DNA of 64,000 nt from Leptospiraceae bacterium (GCA_015075105.1 JABTUZ010000002.1:151001-215000), one strand, 5' to 3'. Positions 17,412-27,508 are shown, counted from the first letter of the stretch. Made by a program: numbers and translations. Notes: a model not told the origin generated them from the sequence alone.

Positions 17412-18551
17412 ATGGGAAATAAAACAATCTTATTAATCGACGATAGCGAAGATAATCAATTCTTAGTTTCGAGAATGTTAAAGAAAAATGATTATAACGT
17501 CTTGATTTCAGACTCAGGGAAAAGCGCTTTTCGTATTTTAGAAAACGAGACTGTTGACTTGATTCTTTTAGATTTTGTAATGCCGGAAATGGGTGGAATA
17601 GAAGTTTGTAGAGCTTTAAAAAGAGATCTAAAAACAGTATCAATACCCGTAATTTTTCTCAGTGGGAATAGCAGCTCGGACAATATAGTAAATGCACTGG
17701 AGGCCGGTGCTGTGGACTATATTTCTTTTCCATTTAACGAATCAGAGATAATAGCGAGAATTGAAACTCATTTAAAAATAGCTTCTCTTGAACATGAAAA
17801 CAACCAGCAACTGAAAAAAATTCAAGGCATAAATAAAATCATGGAAGACGAGCTGGAGATAGCGAGGAAAATTCAGCAAACAATAGTAATGCTCAAGTTT
17901 CCGATTTCGGATGATTTTCAAATTACGAGTTATTACAAACCTGTTGGCAAAGTAGGTGGAGATATTATTAGCTACAAGGAGAGAAACGACGGTAGTTTGA
18001 ATTTTTTCTTTGGAGATATTTCCGGTCATGGAGTATCTGCGGCGCTATTGTCGGGAATGTATGTATTGGCGTTTGATATTTCTTCCAGATTTGATTGTGG
18101 TCCAAAAGAGCATCTACAAATAATCAATGATATGATCGCCAAGTTTGCAAAAGATTTCTTTCTATCAGCAATTCTTTTTCGGTACATTCCATCTTCAAAA
18201 AAAATAATTTATTCTTATGCAGGTCACCACCCTATGCTTGTAATTCGTGACGGAGAAATTATTCCCTTACCGGGAACCGGAAACCCACTCAATATTTTTC
18301 CTGAAATTCATTTGATCGAGAAAACATTTCAATTGATCCAAGGCGATAAATTATTTCTTTTTTCTGATGGTTTATTTGAGTTCTGGGAAGATAAAAGAGA
18401 AATTTTCGGATACGAAGGATTTATAAATTCACTTCCAAAGTTTTCAAATTTGCATGGTTATAATTTCTTGGAGTCCATTTCCAATGAAATGTTTTTAATA
18501 TCAAAAAATAGGATTATGGATGATGTAAGCATGCTCCTAATCGAAGTATAG
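17412..18551 (+). CDS. Response regulator with PP2C/SpoIIE phosphatase output
   Basis: The 379-residue protein has an N-terminal receiver (LLIDDSEDNQ; phosphoacceptor in LILLDFVMPEMGG; Ser/Lys switch region degenerate, with FPFNESE where KP is usual), a short coiled linker, and an RsbU/SpoIIE-type PP2C domain beginning GDIISYKERNDG and containing FGDISGHGVSAALLS, YAGHHPML and FSDGLFEFWE. Such proteins dephosphorylate anti-anti-sigma factors in partner-switching pathways. Replacement of the usual KP motif suggests altered phospho-switching. No anti-sigma partner is adjacent. Confidence 0.88.
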   Translation: MGNKTILLIDDSEDNQFLVSRMLKKNDYNVLISDSGKSAFRILENETVDLILLDFVMPEMGGIEVCRALKRDLKTVSIPVIFLSGNSSSDNIVNALEAGAVDYISFPFNESEIIARIETHLKIASLEHENNQQLKKIQGINKIMEDELEIARKIQQTIVMLKFPISDDFQITSYYKPVGKVGGDIISYKERNDGSLNFFFGDISGHGVSAALLSGMYVLAFDISSRFDCGPKEHLQIINDMIAKFAKDFFLSAILFRYIPSSKKIIYSYAGHHPMLVIRDGEIIPLPGTGNPLNIFPEIHLIEKTFQLIQGDKLFLFSDGLFEFWEDKREIFGYEGFINSLPKFSNLHGYNFLESISNEMFLISKNRIMDDVSMLLIEV

Positions 18552-18701
18552 TTTTTTTGCTATAGCTGGAAAGAGATTGGAATAAAAAGATTGCTTTACA
18601 ATCGAATCCCAGTCTGATACAATTATGAAAACTGGCATCTCTTCCCTATGGATTCAAATAGGGTTTTGGGTGTTTGAAATTTCGGTTTATGAGAGGTCTT
18701 T

Positions 18702-18860
18702 ATGGAAATCCAGAACGTAAATATTTTGACAAATTCTTATAATCTTCCGGTTCAATCTCTTCCAAATGTCGATATTAAAGTAGAGAAAAAGGAAGAAGTT
18801 CCTGTTTCTTCAGAGCAAGATTTAGCTACTCAAGGGCAGATAGTTGATATACGGGCGTAA
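18702..18860 (+). CDS. Small hypothetical protein (52 aa)
   Basis: A short frame starts at an ATG preceded by GAGAGG and ends at TAA 18858. The product is hydrophilic, beginning MEIQNVNILTNSYNLP, with a KVEKKEEVP stretch in the middle. I recognise no family. It ends 15 bp before the next gene, whose start has CCGGAG upstream, so the two probably form an operon. The stretch 18552-18701 shows nothing else. Confidence 0.5.
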   Translation: MEIQNVNILTNSYNLPVQSLPNVDIKVEKKEEVPVSSEQDLATQGQIVDIRA

Positions 18861-18875
18861 AAACCGGAGAATTTT

Positions 18876-19694
18876 ATGGCGATTACCAAAGAGCAAAAAT
18901 TAGACTTTAACGAAAATTTAAAAGAATTTAAAAATTATCTAGAAGATTTAAAAAAAGAAATCAATCTGTACAAAACTCAGATGAAAAAAAAGCCCGCTAT
19001 GGAGCCATACTTTCAGATAGCACTTGCAATCAATTCTATAAAATTTATCAATACCTGTCTTCTTATAAGCGAGTTGAGTGACGCTAAAATGGGAATCAAG
19101 AGCGATAATTATTTGAATCTAGGAAGGAAAGAAATCTACGGTGCAATCTCTTATTGTGAGAAGGTTGTTGGTTCGGACTATGAGGGAGGACTTGCAGAAA
19201 ATAAGGATCTTCTTGCAAAGATTGAAGAATTTAAACCGATTCAAAGATTGAATTTAATAAAATCAATCCGAATGGTTATGCACAAGACAATAGATGCTTA
19301 TGGGCCTTCCAGTAAATGGAAATGGAGCTGGCCCGAAATTCACTTTAAATTAGCAGTTCTTGCAAAAAATTTATTTGATTTCAGAGCGTATGAAGCAGAA
19401 AATAATTTAGACAACCCTAATTATTACATTCGAAATGAGTATTACAATTTAATTATCGAGTTGTGCAGCTTTGCGGCTCAAGAGTATAGATCGAAATACG
19501 ACTTGTCCACAAGTGACGTAAACGATTTGAAAAAGTCCATTTCCATGCTTGAATTGAACAGAAAAATTTTTCAGATAACCGGAAATTTGGATGATATTGA
19601 AAAAACAAAGATACTCATAGAATCTTTAAAAGAAAAAGTTGAAGCGATCGAAGCAGAAAAATCCAAAGATAAAGATAAAAAAAAGAAAAAATAG
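18876..19694 (+). CDS. Conserved-looking hypothetical helical protein with Lys-rich tail
   Basis: The 272-residue cytoplasmic protein has no signal peptide or TM segment and appears nearly all helical. It begins with a charged coiled-coil-like segment ([19 protein letters not shown]), has an aromatic-rich centre near residue 145 ([16 protein letters not shown]), and ends with a run of Lys and Asp ([11 protein letters not shown]). I do not recognise a family. Clean coding character, a ribosome site and a short spacer from the small upstream gene support it being real. Function unknown. Confidence 0.75.
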   Translation: MAITKEQKLDFNENLKEFKNYLEDLKKEINLYKTQMKKKPAMEPYFQIALAINSIKFINTCLLISELSDAKMGIKSDNYLNLGRKEIYGAISYCEKVVGSDYEGGLAENKDLLAKIEEFKPIQRLNLIKSIRMVMHKTIDAYGPSSKWKWSWPEIHFKLAVLAKNLFDFRAYEAENNLDNPNYYIRNEYYNLIIELCSFAAQEYRSKYDLSTSDVNDLKKSISMLELNRKIFQITGNLDDIEKTKILIESLKEKVEAIEAEKSKDKDKKKKK

Positions 19695-19784
19695 ACTTTT
19701 CTGTTTTCTATGGTAATAAAAATTACAAAATTAGAAGAGTATCTGTTGTAAAAGCAGGTCAAATTTAAGTGAGGGATTTTAGAA

Positions 19785-20099
19785 ATGGCGCTACCTGAAG
19801 TGAATGATTCAAATTTTCAATCAGAAATTTCCAAAGGGTTGGTATTAGTAGATTTTTGGGCAGAATGGTGTGGTCCTTGCAGAATGGTTGGACCGGTATT
19901 AGAAGAATTATCAAGAGAGTATGGTGGAAAAATTTCAATAAAAAAACTGAACGTAGATGATAATCAAAATACCGCCAGAACATTGAATATTCAATCTATT
20001 CCTACTTTGCTATTATACAAAGATGGTCAAGTTGTGGATAAGGTAATCGGTGCATTGCCAAAAACACAGTTGAAATCTTTTATTGATAGACATGTCTAA
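19785..20099 (+). CDS. trxA: Thioredoxin
   Basis: This 104-residue cytosolic thioredoxin has the redox motif WAEWCGPCRM near residue 30, KLNVDDNQNTA, and the cis-Pro segment SIPTLLLYKDGQ near 73-84. It reduces protein disulfides with electrons from thioredoxin reductase. The start has GAGGG upstream. It ends 23 bp before the MBL/cNMP gene and probably shares its transcript. Confidence 0.95.
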   Translation: MALPEVNDSNFQSEISKGLVLVDFWAEWCGPCRMVGPVLEELSREYGGKISIKKLNVDDNQNTARTLNIQSIPTLLLYKDGQVVDKVIGALPKTQLKSFIDRHV

Positions 20100-20122
20100 A
20101 AAAGAACTATAAAAATCTCCTT

Positions 20123-22270
20123 ATGGAGAATACTGTAAAAGATTACATTGAACTGCCGAGGGGGGGCTACCTTGCAGATACTAGCGTAGGCTATATCCAA
20201 ATCGGCTCTCCTCCGGAAACGATCAAGGACACTATGTTCTTTGATAAAAAATCTCCTTTGATTTACGTTCTTCCAAATAAATTCTTCCATGTTGAAAAAG
20301 GAATCAGTGTAGCAGAGTTAGAATTCCCGATTTATTACAACCATTTCCTTCGTCAAAAATTAACTACAATAGTCTGCACAGAAGAGCAAAAAGAACAGTT
20401 AATTGTAGTCTTGAGTGAATCTGTATTTGGCCCTGAAAAAATAAATCTTGCAAGTGAATTTTTAGATGGAGAAGAGTCTTTTGGTTTTCCAAACATGAAA
20501 GCCGAGATGGACTATTTTAGAGGGAATAGGAAATTAGAGGATTTAGTAGAGTTTCAGGTATTTAAAGAAGGCCGTGTAAAAATTCAAAATGTACTAATCG
20601 AAAAACTCATCAATGGTGATTTTATCATTATTGATGGAGATAAAAAAGTTTCTCTGCCGGGGGAAGTCGGATTCAATATAAAATACGACATTGGTAAAAG
20701 GTTAGAAGAGCCGTATCGTGCTCCACTACTTGGAATCACTTGCCTTGGACCATCTCACGGATTTGATCCAAAGGATAACACTTCCGGTTTCATACTTTGG
20801 ATTAACCACCAAGGTATCATGGTTGATCCTCCTGTGAACTCTACAGAATGGTTGAGGGATTCCAATGTTAGTCCCAAATTAATCAACCACGTTATTTTAA
20901 CCCACTGCCATGCAGATCACGATGCGGGAACTTTTCAAAAGATTCTCCAAGAAGGAAAGATCACGATTCATGCAACTACAACAGTACTAGAAAGTTTTTT
21001 AAGAAAATACTGTGGACTGACAAAAATTCCAAAGAAAGAGCTTATGGAATTGTTTAATTTTCAACCGATCATCATAGGTAAGCCAACAATTATCAATGGA
21101 GCCGAATTTAATTTTTATTATGCGCTTCATTCTATACCATCAGTGGGTTTTGAATTTTTCTTCCAAGATCAATCTTTTATTTATACATCCGATCACTTGA
21201 ATGAGCCAGACGTTCACGATAAAATGTACAATGAAGGCGTGCTTACCGAATCAAGGTGGAAATTTTTAAGAGAGTTTCCTTGGGACAGGCAAATCATCTA
21301 TCACGAAGCAGGGATACCTCCACTGCATACTAGAGTCAGTTACCTTGCTTCCCTTCCAGTAGAAATACAAAAAAAGATCACACTATACCATATCGCAAGA
21401 AAAGATATGCCTGAAAATACAGACTTGAAAATTGCCAAGTTTGGTATCGAGCATACCTTTGAGCCAAAGATTACTCCTCCTAAGTATATGGAAGCCTATA
21501 ATCTATTGGATATACTTTCGCAAATAGATATTTTTAACGGCTACCCTATAGAAAAGGCAAAAGAATTTTTACTTATTGTGAATGAAGAAAAATACAAGAG
21601 AGGAGATTTAATTTTCAGTAAAGGTACCCAAGGAGATAAATTTTTTATTATAGCATCGGGTAACGTAAAATTTGAGGGTTTATCCGGGGACTTGGATATG
21701 CCTGTCAAACGCTATGGTCAATACGAATATTTCGGTGAAGCCTCTCTTATTTTAAACACTACCAGGGCAGCGGATGTATATGCAGAAACCGATGTAGTTG
21801 CGCTTACAATTGAAAAGAATAAATTTTTACAATTTATAAGAGGTTCCAACCTAAGGCAGGATTTAACAAAGCTAAATGCAATCAGGGAAACCAATTCTTG
21901 GAAAACTTTAGCCGAATCTCGTCACTTTAAGGGACTGACCAGTCACCAAAAAACTCAGTTAGAATTAATCATGAACGTAAAAAATATTTCTAAAGGAAAA
22001 GTATTGATTTCTGAAAAGAAACTTTTTGAAGAAGTGTATATAATTCGGGAAGGAATTGTTTCGGTAGAAAACGAAAACCACAAATACGAGGATTTAACCA
22101 AGGGCGATTTTGTAGGTGAAATTTATAACTTTACAAAGAAAATTTCTTCTACCTACACATTTATTGCAAAGACTGACTTACAGGTTTATTCTATTTCACA
22201 GGAAGACCTGACAAATTATATCAAAAAGAATCCGGGTGTTTATATGAGAATGAACACTGCCTATTCCTGA
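20123..22270 (+). CDS. MBL-fold hydrolase fused to two cyclic-nucleotide-binding domains
   Basis: The 715-residue protein combines an atypical N-terminal region, a metallo-beta-lactamase fold with the metal site THCHADHDAG (near residue 262) and later YTSDHLNEP and YHEAG, and two C-terminal cNMP-binding domains. The first has the phosphate-binding-cassette-like FGEASLILNTTRAA (near 537); the second, from about 630, is more degenerate (KGDFVGEIYNF). No TM segment is seen. The architecture suggests a metallo-hydrolase whose activity or placement is set by cAMP/cGMP, plausible here because the window also encodes two nucleotide cyclases. The substrate is unknown; a phosphodiesterase is one option. 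Confidence 0.8.
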   Translation: MENTVKDYIELPRGGYLADTSVGYIQIGSPPETIKDTMFFDKKSPLIYVLPNKFFHVEKGISVAELEFPIYYNHFLRQKLTTIVCTEEQKEQLIVVLSESVFGPEKINLASEFLDGEESFGFPNMKAEMDYFRGNRKLEDLVEFQVFKEGRVKIQNVLIEKLINGDFIIIDGDKKVSLPGEVGFNIKYDIGKRLEEPYRAPLLGITCLGPSHGFDPKDNTSGFILWINHQGIMVDPPVNSTEWLRDSNVSPKLINHVILTHCHADHDAGTFQKILQEGKITIHATTTVLESFLRKYCGLTKIPKKELMELFNFQPIIIGKPTIINGAEFNFYYALHSIPSVGFEFFFQDQSFIYTSDHLNEPDVHDKMYNEGVLTESRWKFLREFPWDRQIIYHEAGIPPLHTRVSYLASLPVEIQKKITLYHIARKDMPENTDLKIAKFGIEHTFEPKITPPKYMEAYNLLDILSQIDIFNGYPIEKAKEFLLIVNEEKYKRGDLIFSKGTQGDKFFIIASGNVKFEGLSGDLDMPVKRYGQYEYFGEASLILNTTRAADVYAETDVVALTIEKNKFLQFIRGSNLRQDLTKLNAIRETNSWKTLAESRHFKGLTSHQKTQLELIMNVKNISKGKVLISEKKLFEEVYIIREGIVSVENENHKYEDLTKGDFVGEIYNFTKKISSTYTFIAKTDLQVYSISQEDLTNYIKKNPGVYMRMNTAYS

Positions 22271-22274
22271 TAGT

Positions 22275-22793
22275 TTGCGAATATTAGTTTATGGGAAAGA
22301 ATACGAAGAAAGAATCCGTGAAGGACTTTCCGGGTATTTGAGTAATTTTGTTTCTGATATAAAAGAGTTAGAGTCCATGCTCCAAAAAGAAAATTTTGAT
22401 CTAATTGTGTTGAAATACAATGCAGCAACTCTAGACTTTCTTGACTCACTAAAAAAAAATTACGAAAAAATTCAATTTCCATTAATTCTTTCTATCTCCC
22501 AAAATAAGGAAAACAATTTAGATCGAATAGATGATTTCTTAACTGAAGATTTTACAGCAAAGGAGCTATCAAAAAGGCTTTCTATATTAGAAGAAAAAAG
22601 CAGTTACTTTCGTTTTCTTTCTGAATATAAAAATTCGAGTTTAGAAGAAATAGAAAAATTTTTAATTCTTAGTACTGTAGAAAAAGAGAAAGGTTCAAAG
22701 TCCAAAGCAGCTAAAATTCTTGGGATTAGCACAAGAACGATAGAGTTAAAATTCCACAAGTGGGGGATTACGTCAAGAGAAGACAAAGTTTAA
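22275..22793 (+). CDS. Fis-type HTH protein with degenerate receiver-like N-terminus
   Basis: The 172-residue protein starts at a TTG 5 bp after the preceding stop. The first 110 residues have an alternating alpha/beta pattern like a receiver domain (DLIVLKYNAATLDFLD) but lack the acidic pocket. The C-terminus carries a Fis-type helix-turn-helix (SKAAKILGISTRTIELKFHKWG, read in overlapping halves). This is the layout of NtrC-like proteins without the AAA+ domain. It is probably a DNA-binding regulator co-transcribed with the MBL/cNMP protein. Confidence 0.75.
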   Translation: MRILVYGKEYEERIREGLSGYLSNFVSDIKELESMLQKENFDLIVLKYNAATLDFLDSLKKNYEKIQFPLILSISQNKENNLDRIDDFLTEDFTAKELSKRLSILEEKSSYFRFLSEYKNSSLEEIEKFLILSTVEKEKGSKSKAAKILGISTRTIELKFHKWGITSREDKV

Positions 22794-22877
22794 GTGAGGT
22801 GAAAAACAATAAACAGTTCAATGTTTTATTTGACCTGAATAAATAGTTTCAAAATCTATTCTTTTAAAGAGGGACAA

Positions 22878-24008
22878 ATGGAAAGAATCATTCAATTTAC
22901 GGAAGAGCACAAGCAATTTAGAGAAATGGCGAGAAAATTTTTTGAAACAGAGGTGGCTCCTTTTCATGAACAGTGGGAAAAAGACGGAATTGTTCCGAGG
23001 AGTATTTGGAAAAAAGCCGGTGATAGTGGTTTACTCTGTCCCGATTTTCCGGAAGAATATGGAGGGAGTGGTGCTGACTTCCTTTACAATGTGATTGTAA
23101 ACGAGGAATCGGCAAGAGTTGGGAATAGCGGATTTTTTATCTCACTGCATAACGATGTAATTGCACCCTATATTTCAGAATACGCAAATGGAGAGCAAAA
23201 GAAACGATGGATGCCTGGTTGTGCTTCGGGAGATAAGATATTGGCTGTGGCTATGACCGAACCAAACGCCGGATCTGATTTGAAAAGCATTCGAACTACT
23301 GCAGAAGAGAAGGGAGATTATTTTATTGTAAATGGTTCTAAAACTTTTATTAGCAATGGACAGCTTGCGGACTATGTAATTACAGCGGTGAAAACTTCTA
23401 CTGATTCGATTAGCCTTGTAATGATAGAAGAAGGGATGAAGGGATTTGAGAGAGGAAGAAGATTAGAGAAAATCGGGCTGAAAGCACAAGATACATCTGA
23501 ATTGCATTTCACTGATGTAAAAGTACCTAAGGAGAATTTAATCGGTAAAAAGGGACAGGGCTTTCGATACCTTATGACTAAACTCGCAAAGGAAAGATTG
23601 GTCGTGGCCATTAGTGCAGTAGAGGGAACTCAATTAGTTCAAAACTTAACTTTAAAATATATAAAAGAGCGTGAAGCCTTTGGAAAACAGATAGGTACTT
23701 TTCAGCATATCAAATTTAAAATGGCAGAAATGGCGACTGAGCTTGCAATGTGTAGAACATTTATTGATCAGACTATTCTTGCAATGATGAAGGGAGAATC
23801 TTTGACGACCGAAGCCTCTATGTGCAAGTGGTACTCTACAGAAATGCAGAAAAGACACACGGATGAGTGTTTGCAATTCTTTGGCGGTTATGGGTATATG
23901 TTGGAGTACCCTATCGCAAGAGCATTTTTAGATTCCAGAATCCAAACGATTTATGCAGGTACTACGGAGATTATGAAAGAAATCATCGGTAGAAGTTTGG
24001 GTCTTTAA
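22878..24008 (+). CDS. Acyl-CoA dehydrogenase
   Basis: This 376-residue FAD flavoenzyme has the standard three-part fold. Signatures are AVAMTEPNAGSDLKSI (FAD/substrate segment near residue 120), YFIVNGSKTFISNG, and the C-terminal RTHTDECLQFFGGYGYM-type block followed by YAGTTEIMKEIIGRSLG. It oxidises acyl-CoA to the enoyl-CoA in beta-oxidation, the main carbon route in Leptospira. The catalytic base is probably the Glu in AGTTEIM, as in short/medium-chain enzymes; chain length cannot be fixed by eye. The ribosome site is GAGGG. It ends 2 bp from the convergent cyclase gene. Confidence 0.92.
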   Translation: MERIIQFTEEHKQFREMARKFFETEVAPFHEQWEKDGIVPRSIWKKAGDSGLLCPDFPEEYGGSGADFLYNVIVNEESARVGNSGFFISLHNDVIAPYISEYANGEQKKRWMPGCASGDKILAVAMTEPNAGSDLKSIRTTAEEKGDYFIVNGSKTFISNGQLADYVITAVKTSTDSISLVMIEEGMKGFERGRRLEKIGLKAQDTSELHFTDVKVPKENLIGKKGQGFRYLMTKLAKERLVVAISAVEGTQLVQNLTLKYIKEREAFGKQIGTFQHIKFKMAEMATELAMCRTFIDQTILAMMKGESLTTEASMCKWYSTEMQKRHTDECLQFFGGYGYMLEYPIARAFLDSRIQTIYAGTTEIMKEIIGRSLGL

Positions 24009-24010
24009 AA

Positions 24011-26122
24011 TTATTCTCCACGGGAAGGGTCAATCCCTTCCCAGTCTTCGGGCACGCCTTTTTCATCAAATAAAACAGATCTTTTTAAATAGTACTCGGC
24101 AGTCTTATCGTTTGAGTCTATATGCAAGACTTCATGGAAATTTAACTTAGCATTTTCAAAATCTTTTTTCATATAGAATTCTACTCCTGCTTCAAACTTG
24201 TCTTTAGTTTTTAGTTTTGTTTCCATGATTCTCTGCGATATACCATTGAGTACTTCATAAATTACTACTGGTTGGTTTTTGCCTTTGACTTTTACTCTAC
24301 CAGAAATTCTAAACTGAAAATTATTTTTATTTTGAATTTTCTCATAAAAATCTTCACTAACAAGGATAGACACTCCAAATACTTTGGTCAGTCCTTCAAT
24401 TCTGGACGCAAGATTTACCGCATCTGATATAACCGTAAAATCGTATCTTTTCTCTTCTCCTATTACACCCACCATTAGATTACCGGAATGGATTCCAATA
24501 CCAATTCTCACGGACGGAAAACCTTTTGCCTTTCTTCTTTCATTGAAACTAAAGAGCTCGTTCATGGTTTCTACAGCAGCATGCAGAGCACCATCCGGGT
24601 CGTCAGGGAATAAAGCCATAATCCCGTCACCGATATATTTATCTATGTACCCTCCGTACTTTCGTATAATAGGCCCTGAAAATTTCAGATACGAATTGAT
24701 AAAGTCAAAATTTTCTTTTGGAGACATGGATTCCGAGATTGTAGTAAAAGATCGAATGTCAGAAAAATAAACAGTCATTGTTTTTAAAGTTTGGTCACCG
24801 AGCCTAACGTCTGTTATGGCTTCTTTTTTTAGAATACTCAAAAATTCTTTTGGCACAAACTTACTGTTTGCCTCGTTTGTAAGTTTTAAATTTTCAGAAA
24901 GATTCTGAACCGCTTTGTATGCCTTAGAGAAAATCAAAGAAAGAATAAAGGACTGACTGAATTGAAAAATAAATAGTCCGATAGGAGCCAGATAAACAGT
25001 TTTTATGATCTCTTGAGTATTTAGTATATCGTTTATCACAGTAACGGACAAGACTAAGGCACCTGTCAGTACGGATAGAGCACCATCTCTGTTATGAATA
25101 ATAGCCCTAACAATCGAAAACAATAAATAGATAATCATGAAAAGAATAAAGACTTCGTAATAAAATAAATAGTAAGTAAAATACGGCTTTGGAGAAACTA
25201 TGTTTGCAAGAGCAAAAAGTAATCCTAATACGAGATTTAACAGGATTACTTTCAGATTTATTTCATTTGGGTAGAGAGTTCTTAGAAAACCACCAAATAT
25301 CGGGACACTCAAATAGAAAGTCAGATAATCAATCCTGACTTGCCAGTCCCATGGAAAATTTGGATAGATCTGAGTGATCCAATTTTCTCCAGAAAACATG
25401 AGGCGAACTGCAATGATCAAACAATAGACTCCAAAAAAAACTGCTGCCTTGTCGTCTCTTCTCAACATAAACAAACCGAAATGATAAATCGCCATAATCA
25501 AAAGACTGCCAAAAAGAAAGCTGTCATAAAAAACGTCTATGTCTCTCAATTTTTGAATTTGATCGTATTTTCCGAGAATTATTTTTTCCCAGAATCCCCC
25601 GAGTCGATGAGAGTAGTTTGATATTTGAAAAATAAATTCAAGATTTCCGTCAGGTGGAATTTCAAAATTTATTATTTGAGTCAGGTATTGTGGTTTTGAG
25701 GAATCTTTAGAATCGCCTACTTTTCCGTTTGTGGCAACTAACTTTCCGTTTATCCAGAAATTGTATGACGTAGCTTGATGGGGAATTTTTAAGCCAAATA
25801 GCTGAGAAGAATATTTTGGATGGAAGTGAAGTTTTACCCTGTATGTTCCAAAACCGTCTCTACCGATTTTCTCTCCACCAATTTCAAAATCATTCCATGC
25901 CGAAGGAATAAGAGCGTAGTAAGGCTCAAGAGTATTTTTTTTAAAATCTTCCGGGTTTATTAATTTTTTCCAATAGAATTCAAAATCTCCCTCAATCTTA
26001 TAATTCCCTTTTTCTGTAAAATTCCAGTTGGTAAGGTCAAGTAACCCTTTTTCTGCTTTTAGGTTTTCAGAGTATAAATTGAAAGAAAAAAAAAGTATAA
26101 AAATAAGCAATAGTCGCTTCAT
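24011..26122 (-). CDS. 7TMR-DISM adenylate/guanylate cyclase (class III)
   Basis: The 703-residue membrane protein has a signal peptide, a periplasmic beta-rich domain (about 25-190) of the 7TMR-DISM type, about seven TM helices (roughly 205-390), a short helical linker and a class III cyclase domain. Catalytic features are VYFSDIRSFTTISE (metal-binding Asp), DKYIGDGIMALFP (second Asp) and VISDAVNLASRIEGL. A helical TPR-like tail of about 70 residues follows. It is predicted to make cAMP or cGMP in response to an extracytoplasmic signal. It is a paralogue of the protein at 48976-51057. Confidence 0.88.
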   Translation of the reverse strand: MKRLLLIFILFFSFNLYSENLKAEKGLLDLTNWNFTEKGNYKIEGDFEFYWKKLINPEDFKKNTLEPYYALIPSAWNDFEIGGEKIGRDGFGTYRVKLHFHPKYSSQLFGLKIPHQATSYNFWINGKLVATNGKVGDSKDSSKPQYLTQIINFEIPPDGNLEFIFQISNYSHRLGGFWEKIILGKYDQIQKLRDIDVFYDSFLFGSLLIMAIYHFGLFMLRRDDKAAVFFGVYCLIIAVRLMFSGENWITQIYPNFPWDWQVRIDYLTFYLSVPIFGGFLRTLYPNEINLKVILLNLVLGLLFALANIVSPKPYFTYYLFYYEVFILFMIIYLLFSIVRAIIHNRDGALSVLTGALVLSVTVINDILNTQEIIKTVYLAPIGLFIFQFSQSFILSLIFSKAYKAVQNLSENLKLTNEANSKFVPKEFLSILKKEAITDVRLGDQTLKTMTVYFSDIRSFTTISESMSPKENFDFINSYLKFSGPIIRKYGGYIDKYIGDGIMALFPDDPDGALHAAVETMNELFSFNERRKAKGFPSVRIGIGIHSGNLMVGVIGEEKRYDFTVISDAVNLASRIEGLTKVFGVSILVSEDFYEKIQNKNNFQFRISGRVKVKGKNQPVVIYEVLNGISQRIMETKLKTKDKFEAGVEFYMKKDFENAKLNFHEVLHIDSNDKTAEYYLKRSVLFDEKGVPEDWEGIDPSRGE

Positions 26123-26224
26123 AATGGTTTACAGTGGATAATGAAATAAATTTAACAAGTAGTTTTTTTAATTTTGATTTTAAAAAAAGGGGGAAAATTT
26201 TACTTAGATAAAAGACTAAAAATT

Positions 26225-27472
26225 ATGGCAATTCTCAGAGCTTTTAAGGGACTACGCCCGCCTAAAGAAATTATATTGCAATTGGTTTCTAAACCTTATG
26301 ACGTTTTGAATTCCGAAGAAGCTCGTTTGGAAGCTCAAGGAAACGAGAAATCTCTTTATCATATCATCAAACCGGAGATAGATTTTCCGTCTGGAAAAGA
26401 TGAGCACGATTTGGATGTTTACGACAAAGCAAAAGAAAACTTTGAAAAGTTTCGTAAATCAGGTTGGCTTGTTCAAGATAAAAAAGACCACCTCTATATT
26501 TATTCCCAGACTATGAATGGGAAAACCCAATATGGAATCGTTGGATGCGCCGGAGTTGAAGACTACCTGAATGGAATTATAAAAAAACACGAGCTGACCA
26601 GAAAAGATAAAGAAGAAGATCGCATGAATCATGTACGGGTTACGAATGCGAATATGGAGCCTGTGTTTTTTGCTTACCGACAAAATAACGATCTGGATTT
26701 GATTGTTGCAAATTTTGTGAAAGCTAATCCTCCGGTTTATGACTTTATTACATATGATGAAATTGGGCATCGATTTTGGGTGATAGAAGATGATACTATT
26801 ATAAAAAATATTATTGGTTTGTTTGAACGTATTCCTTATACTTATGTTGCCGATGGACACCACAGAACAGCAGCCGCAGCCTTAGTGGGTTTAGAAAAAA
26901 GAAAAAACAATCCAAATCATACAGGGGATGAAGAATACAATTTTTTCCTTGCTGTACATTTTCCCGATTCGCAACTTTCCATTATTGATTATAACCGAGT
27001 CGTTAAGGATCTAAACGGTTATACTTCAGAACAAATCCTTAGCCTTTTAAAAGAAGATTTTATTGTTGAGAAAATGGGTGAAGAAATATATAAACCGGAA
27101 AAGTTCCATGAATTCAGCATGTACTTAGAAAATTTTTGGTATAGATTAATCGCAAAAGAAAATACATACAACGATTCTGACCCGATTCAATCGTTAGATG
27201 TAACAATACTTTCAAAATATATTTTAGACAAAGTTTTGGGAATTAAAGATTTACGAAGTGATACTCGGATAGACTTTGTTGGTGGAATACGCGGCTTAGA
27301 AGAGTTAAAAAAAAGAGTAGATAGCAAGGAAATGAAAATTGCTTTTGCACTGTATCCTGTGTCTATGCATCAACTTATGAATATTGCAGATTCCAATCAA
27401 ATTATGCCGCCCAAGTCAACTTGGTTTGAACCTAAACTCCGAAGTGGATTAATTGTACATTTGTTGGAATAG
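26225..27472 (+). CDS. DUF1015 family protein
   Basis: The family normally begins just before a FKGLRPP motif, so the ATG at 26225 (MAILRAFKGLRPP) is preferred to the longest frame at 26174; neither has a clear ribosome site. The product has 415 residues with SKPYDVLNSEEAR, an internal YVADGHHRTAAAAL motif near residue 215 and the C-terminal MPPKSTWFEPKLRSGL. DUF1015 proteins are widespread cytosolic proteins, some linked to SbnI-like serine kinase or ParB-like activity, so a nucleotide-dependent enzyme is possible. No operon partner is seen; a strong terminator follows. Confidence 0.85.
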   Translation: MAILRAFKGLRPPKEIILQLVSKPYDVLNSEEARLEAQGNEKSLYHIIKPEIDFPSGKDEHDLDVYDKAKENFEKFRKSGWLVQDKKDHLYIYSQTMNGKTQYGIVGCAGVEDYLNGIIKKHELTRKDKEEDRMNHVRVTNANMEPVFFAYRQNNDLDLIVANFVKANPPVYDFITYDEIGHRFWVIEDDTIIKNIIGLFERIPYTYVADGHHRTAAAALVGLEKRKNNPNHTGDEEYNFFLAVHFPDSQLSIIDYNRVVKDLNGYTSEQILSLLKEDFIVEKMGEEIYKPEKFHEFSMYLENFWYRLIAKENTYNDSDPIQSLDVTILSKYILDKVLGIKDLRSDTRIDFVGGIRGLEELKKRVDSKEMKIAFALYPVSMHQLMNIADSNQIMPPKSTWFEPKLRSGLIVHLLE

Positions 27473-27476
27473 AAAG

Positions 27477-27502
27477 AAGCGGAGAATTTTTCTCCGCTTT
27501 TG
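27477..27502. terminator. Bidirectional intrinsic terminator
   Basis: AAGCGGAGAA (27477-27486) pairs perfectly with TTCTCCGCTT (27490-27499), loop TTT, with T-runs on both strands. It lies between the convergent DUF1015 and phasin-like genes and can serve both. Confidence 0.9.
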
Positions 27503-27508
27503 AAAAAT

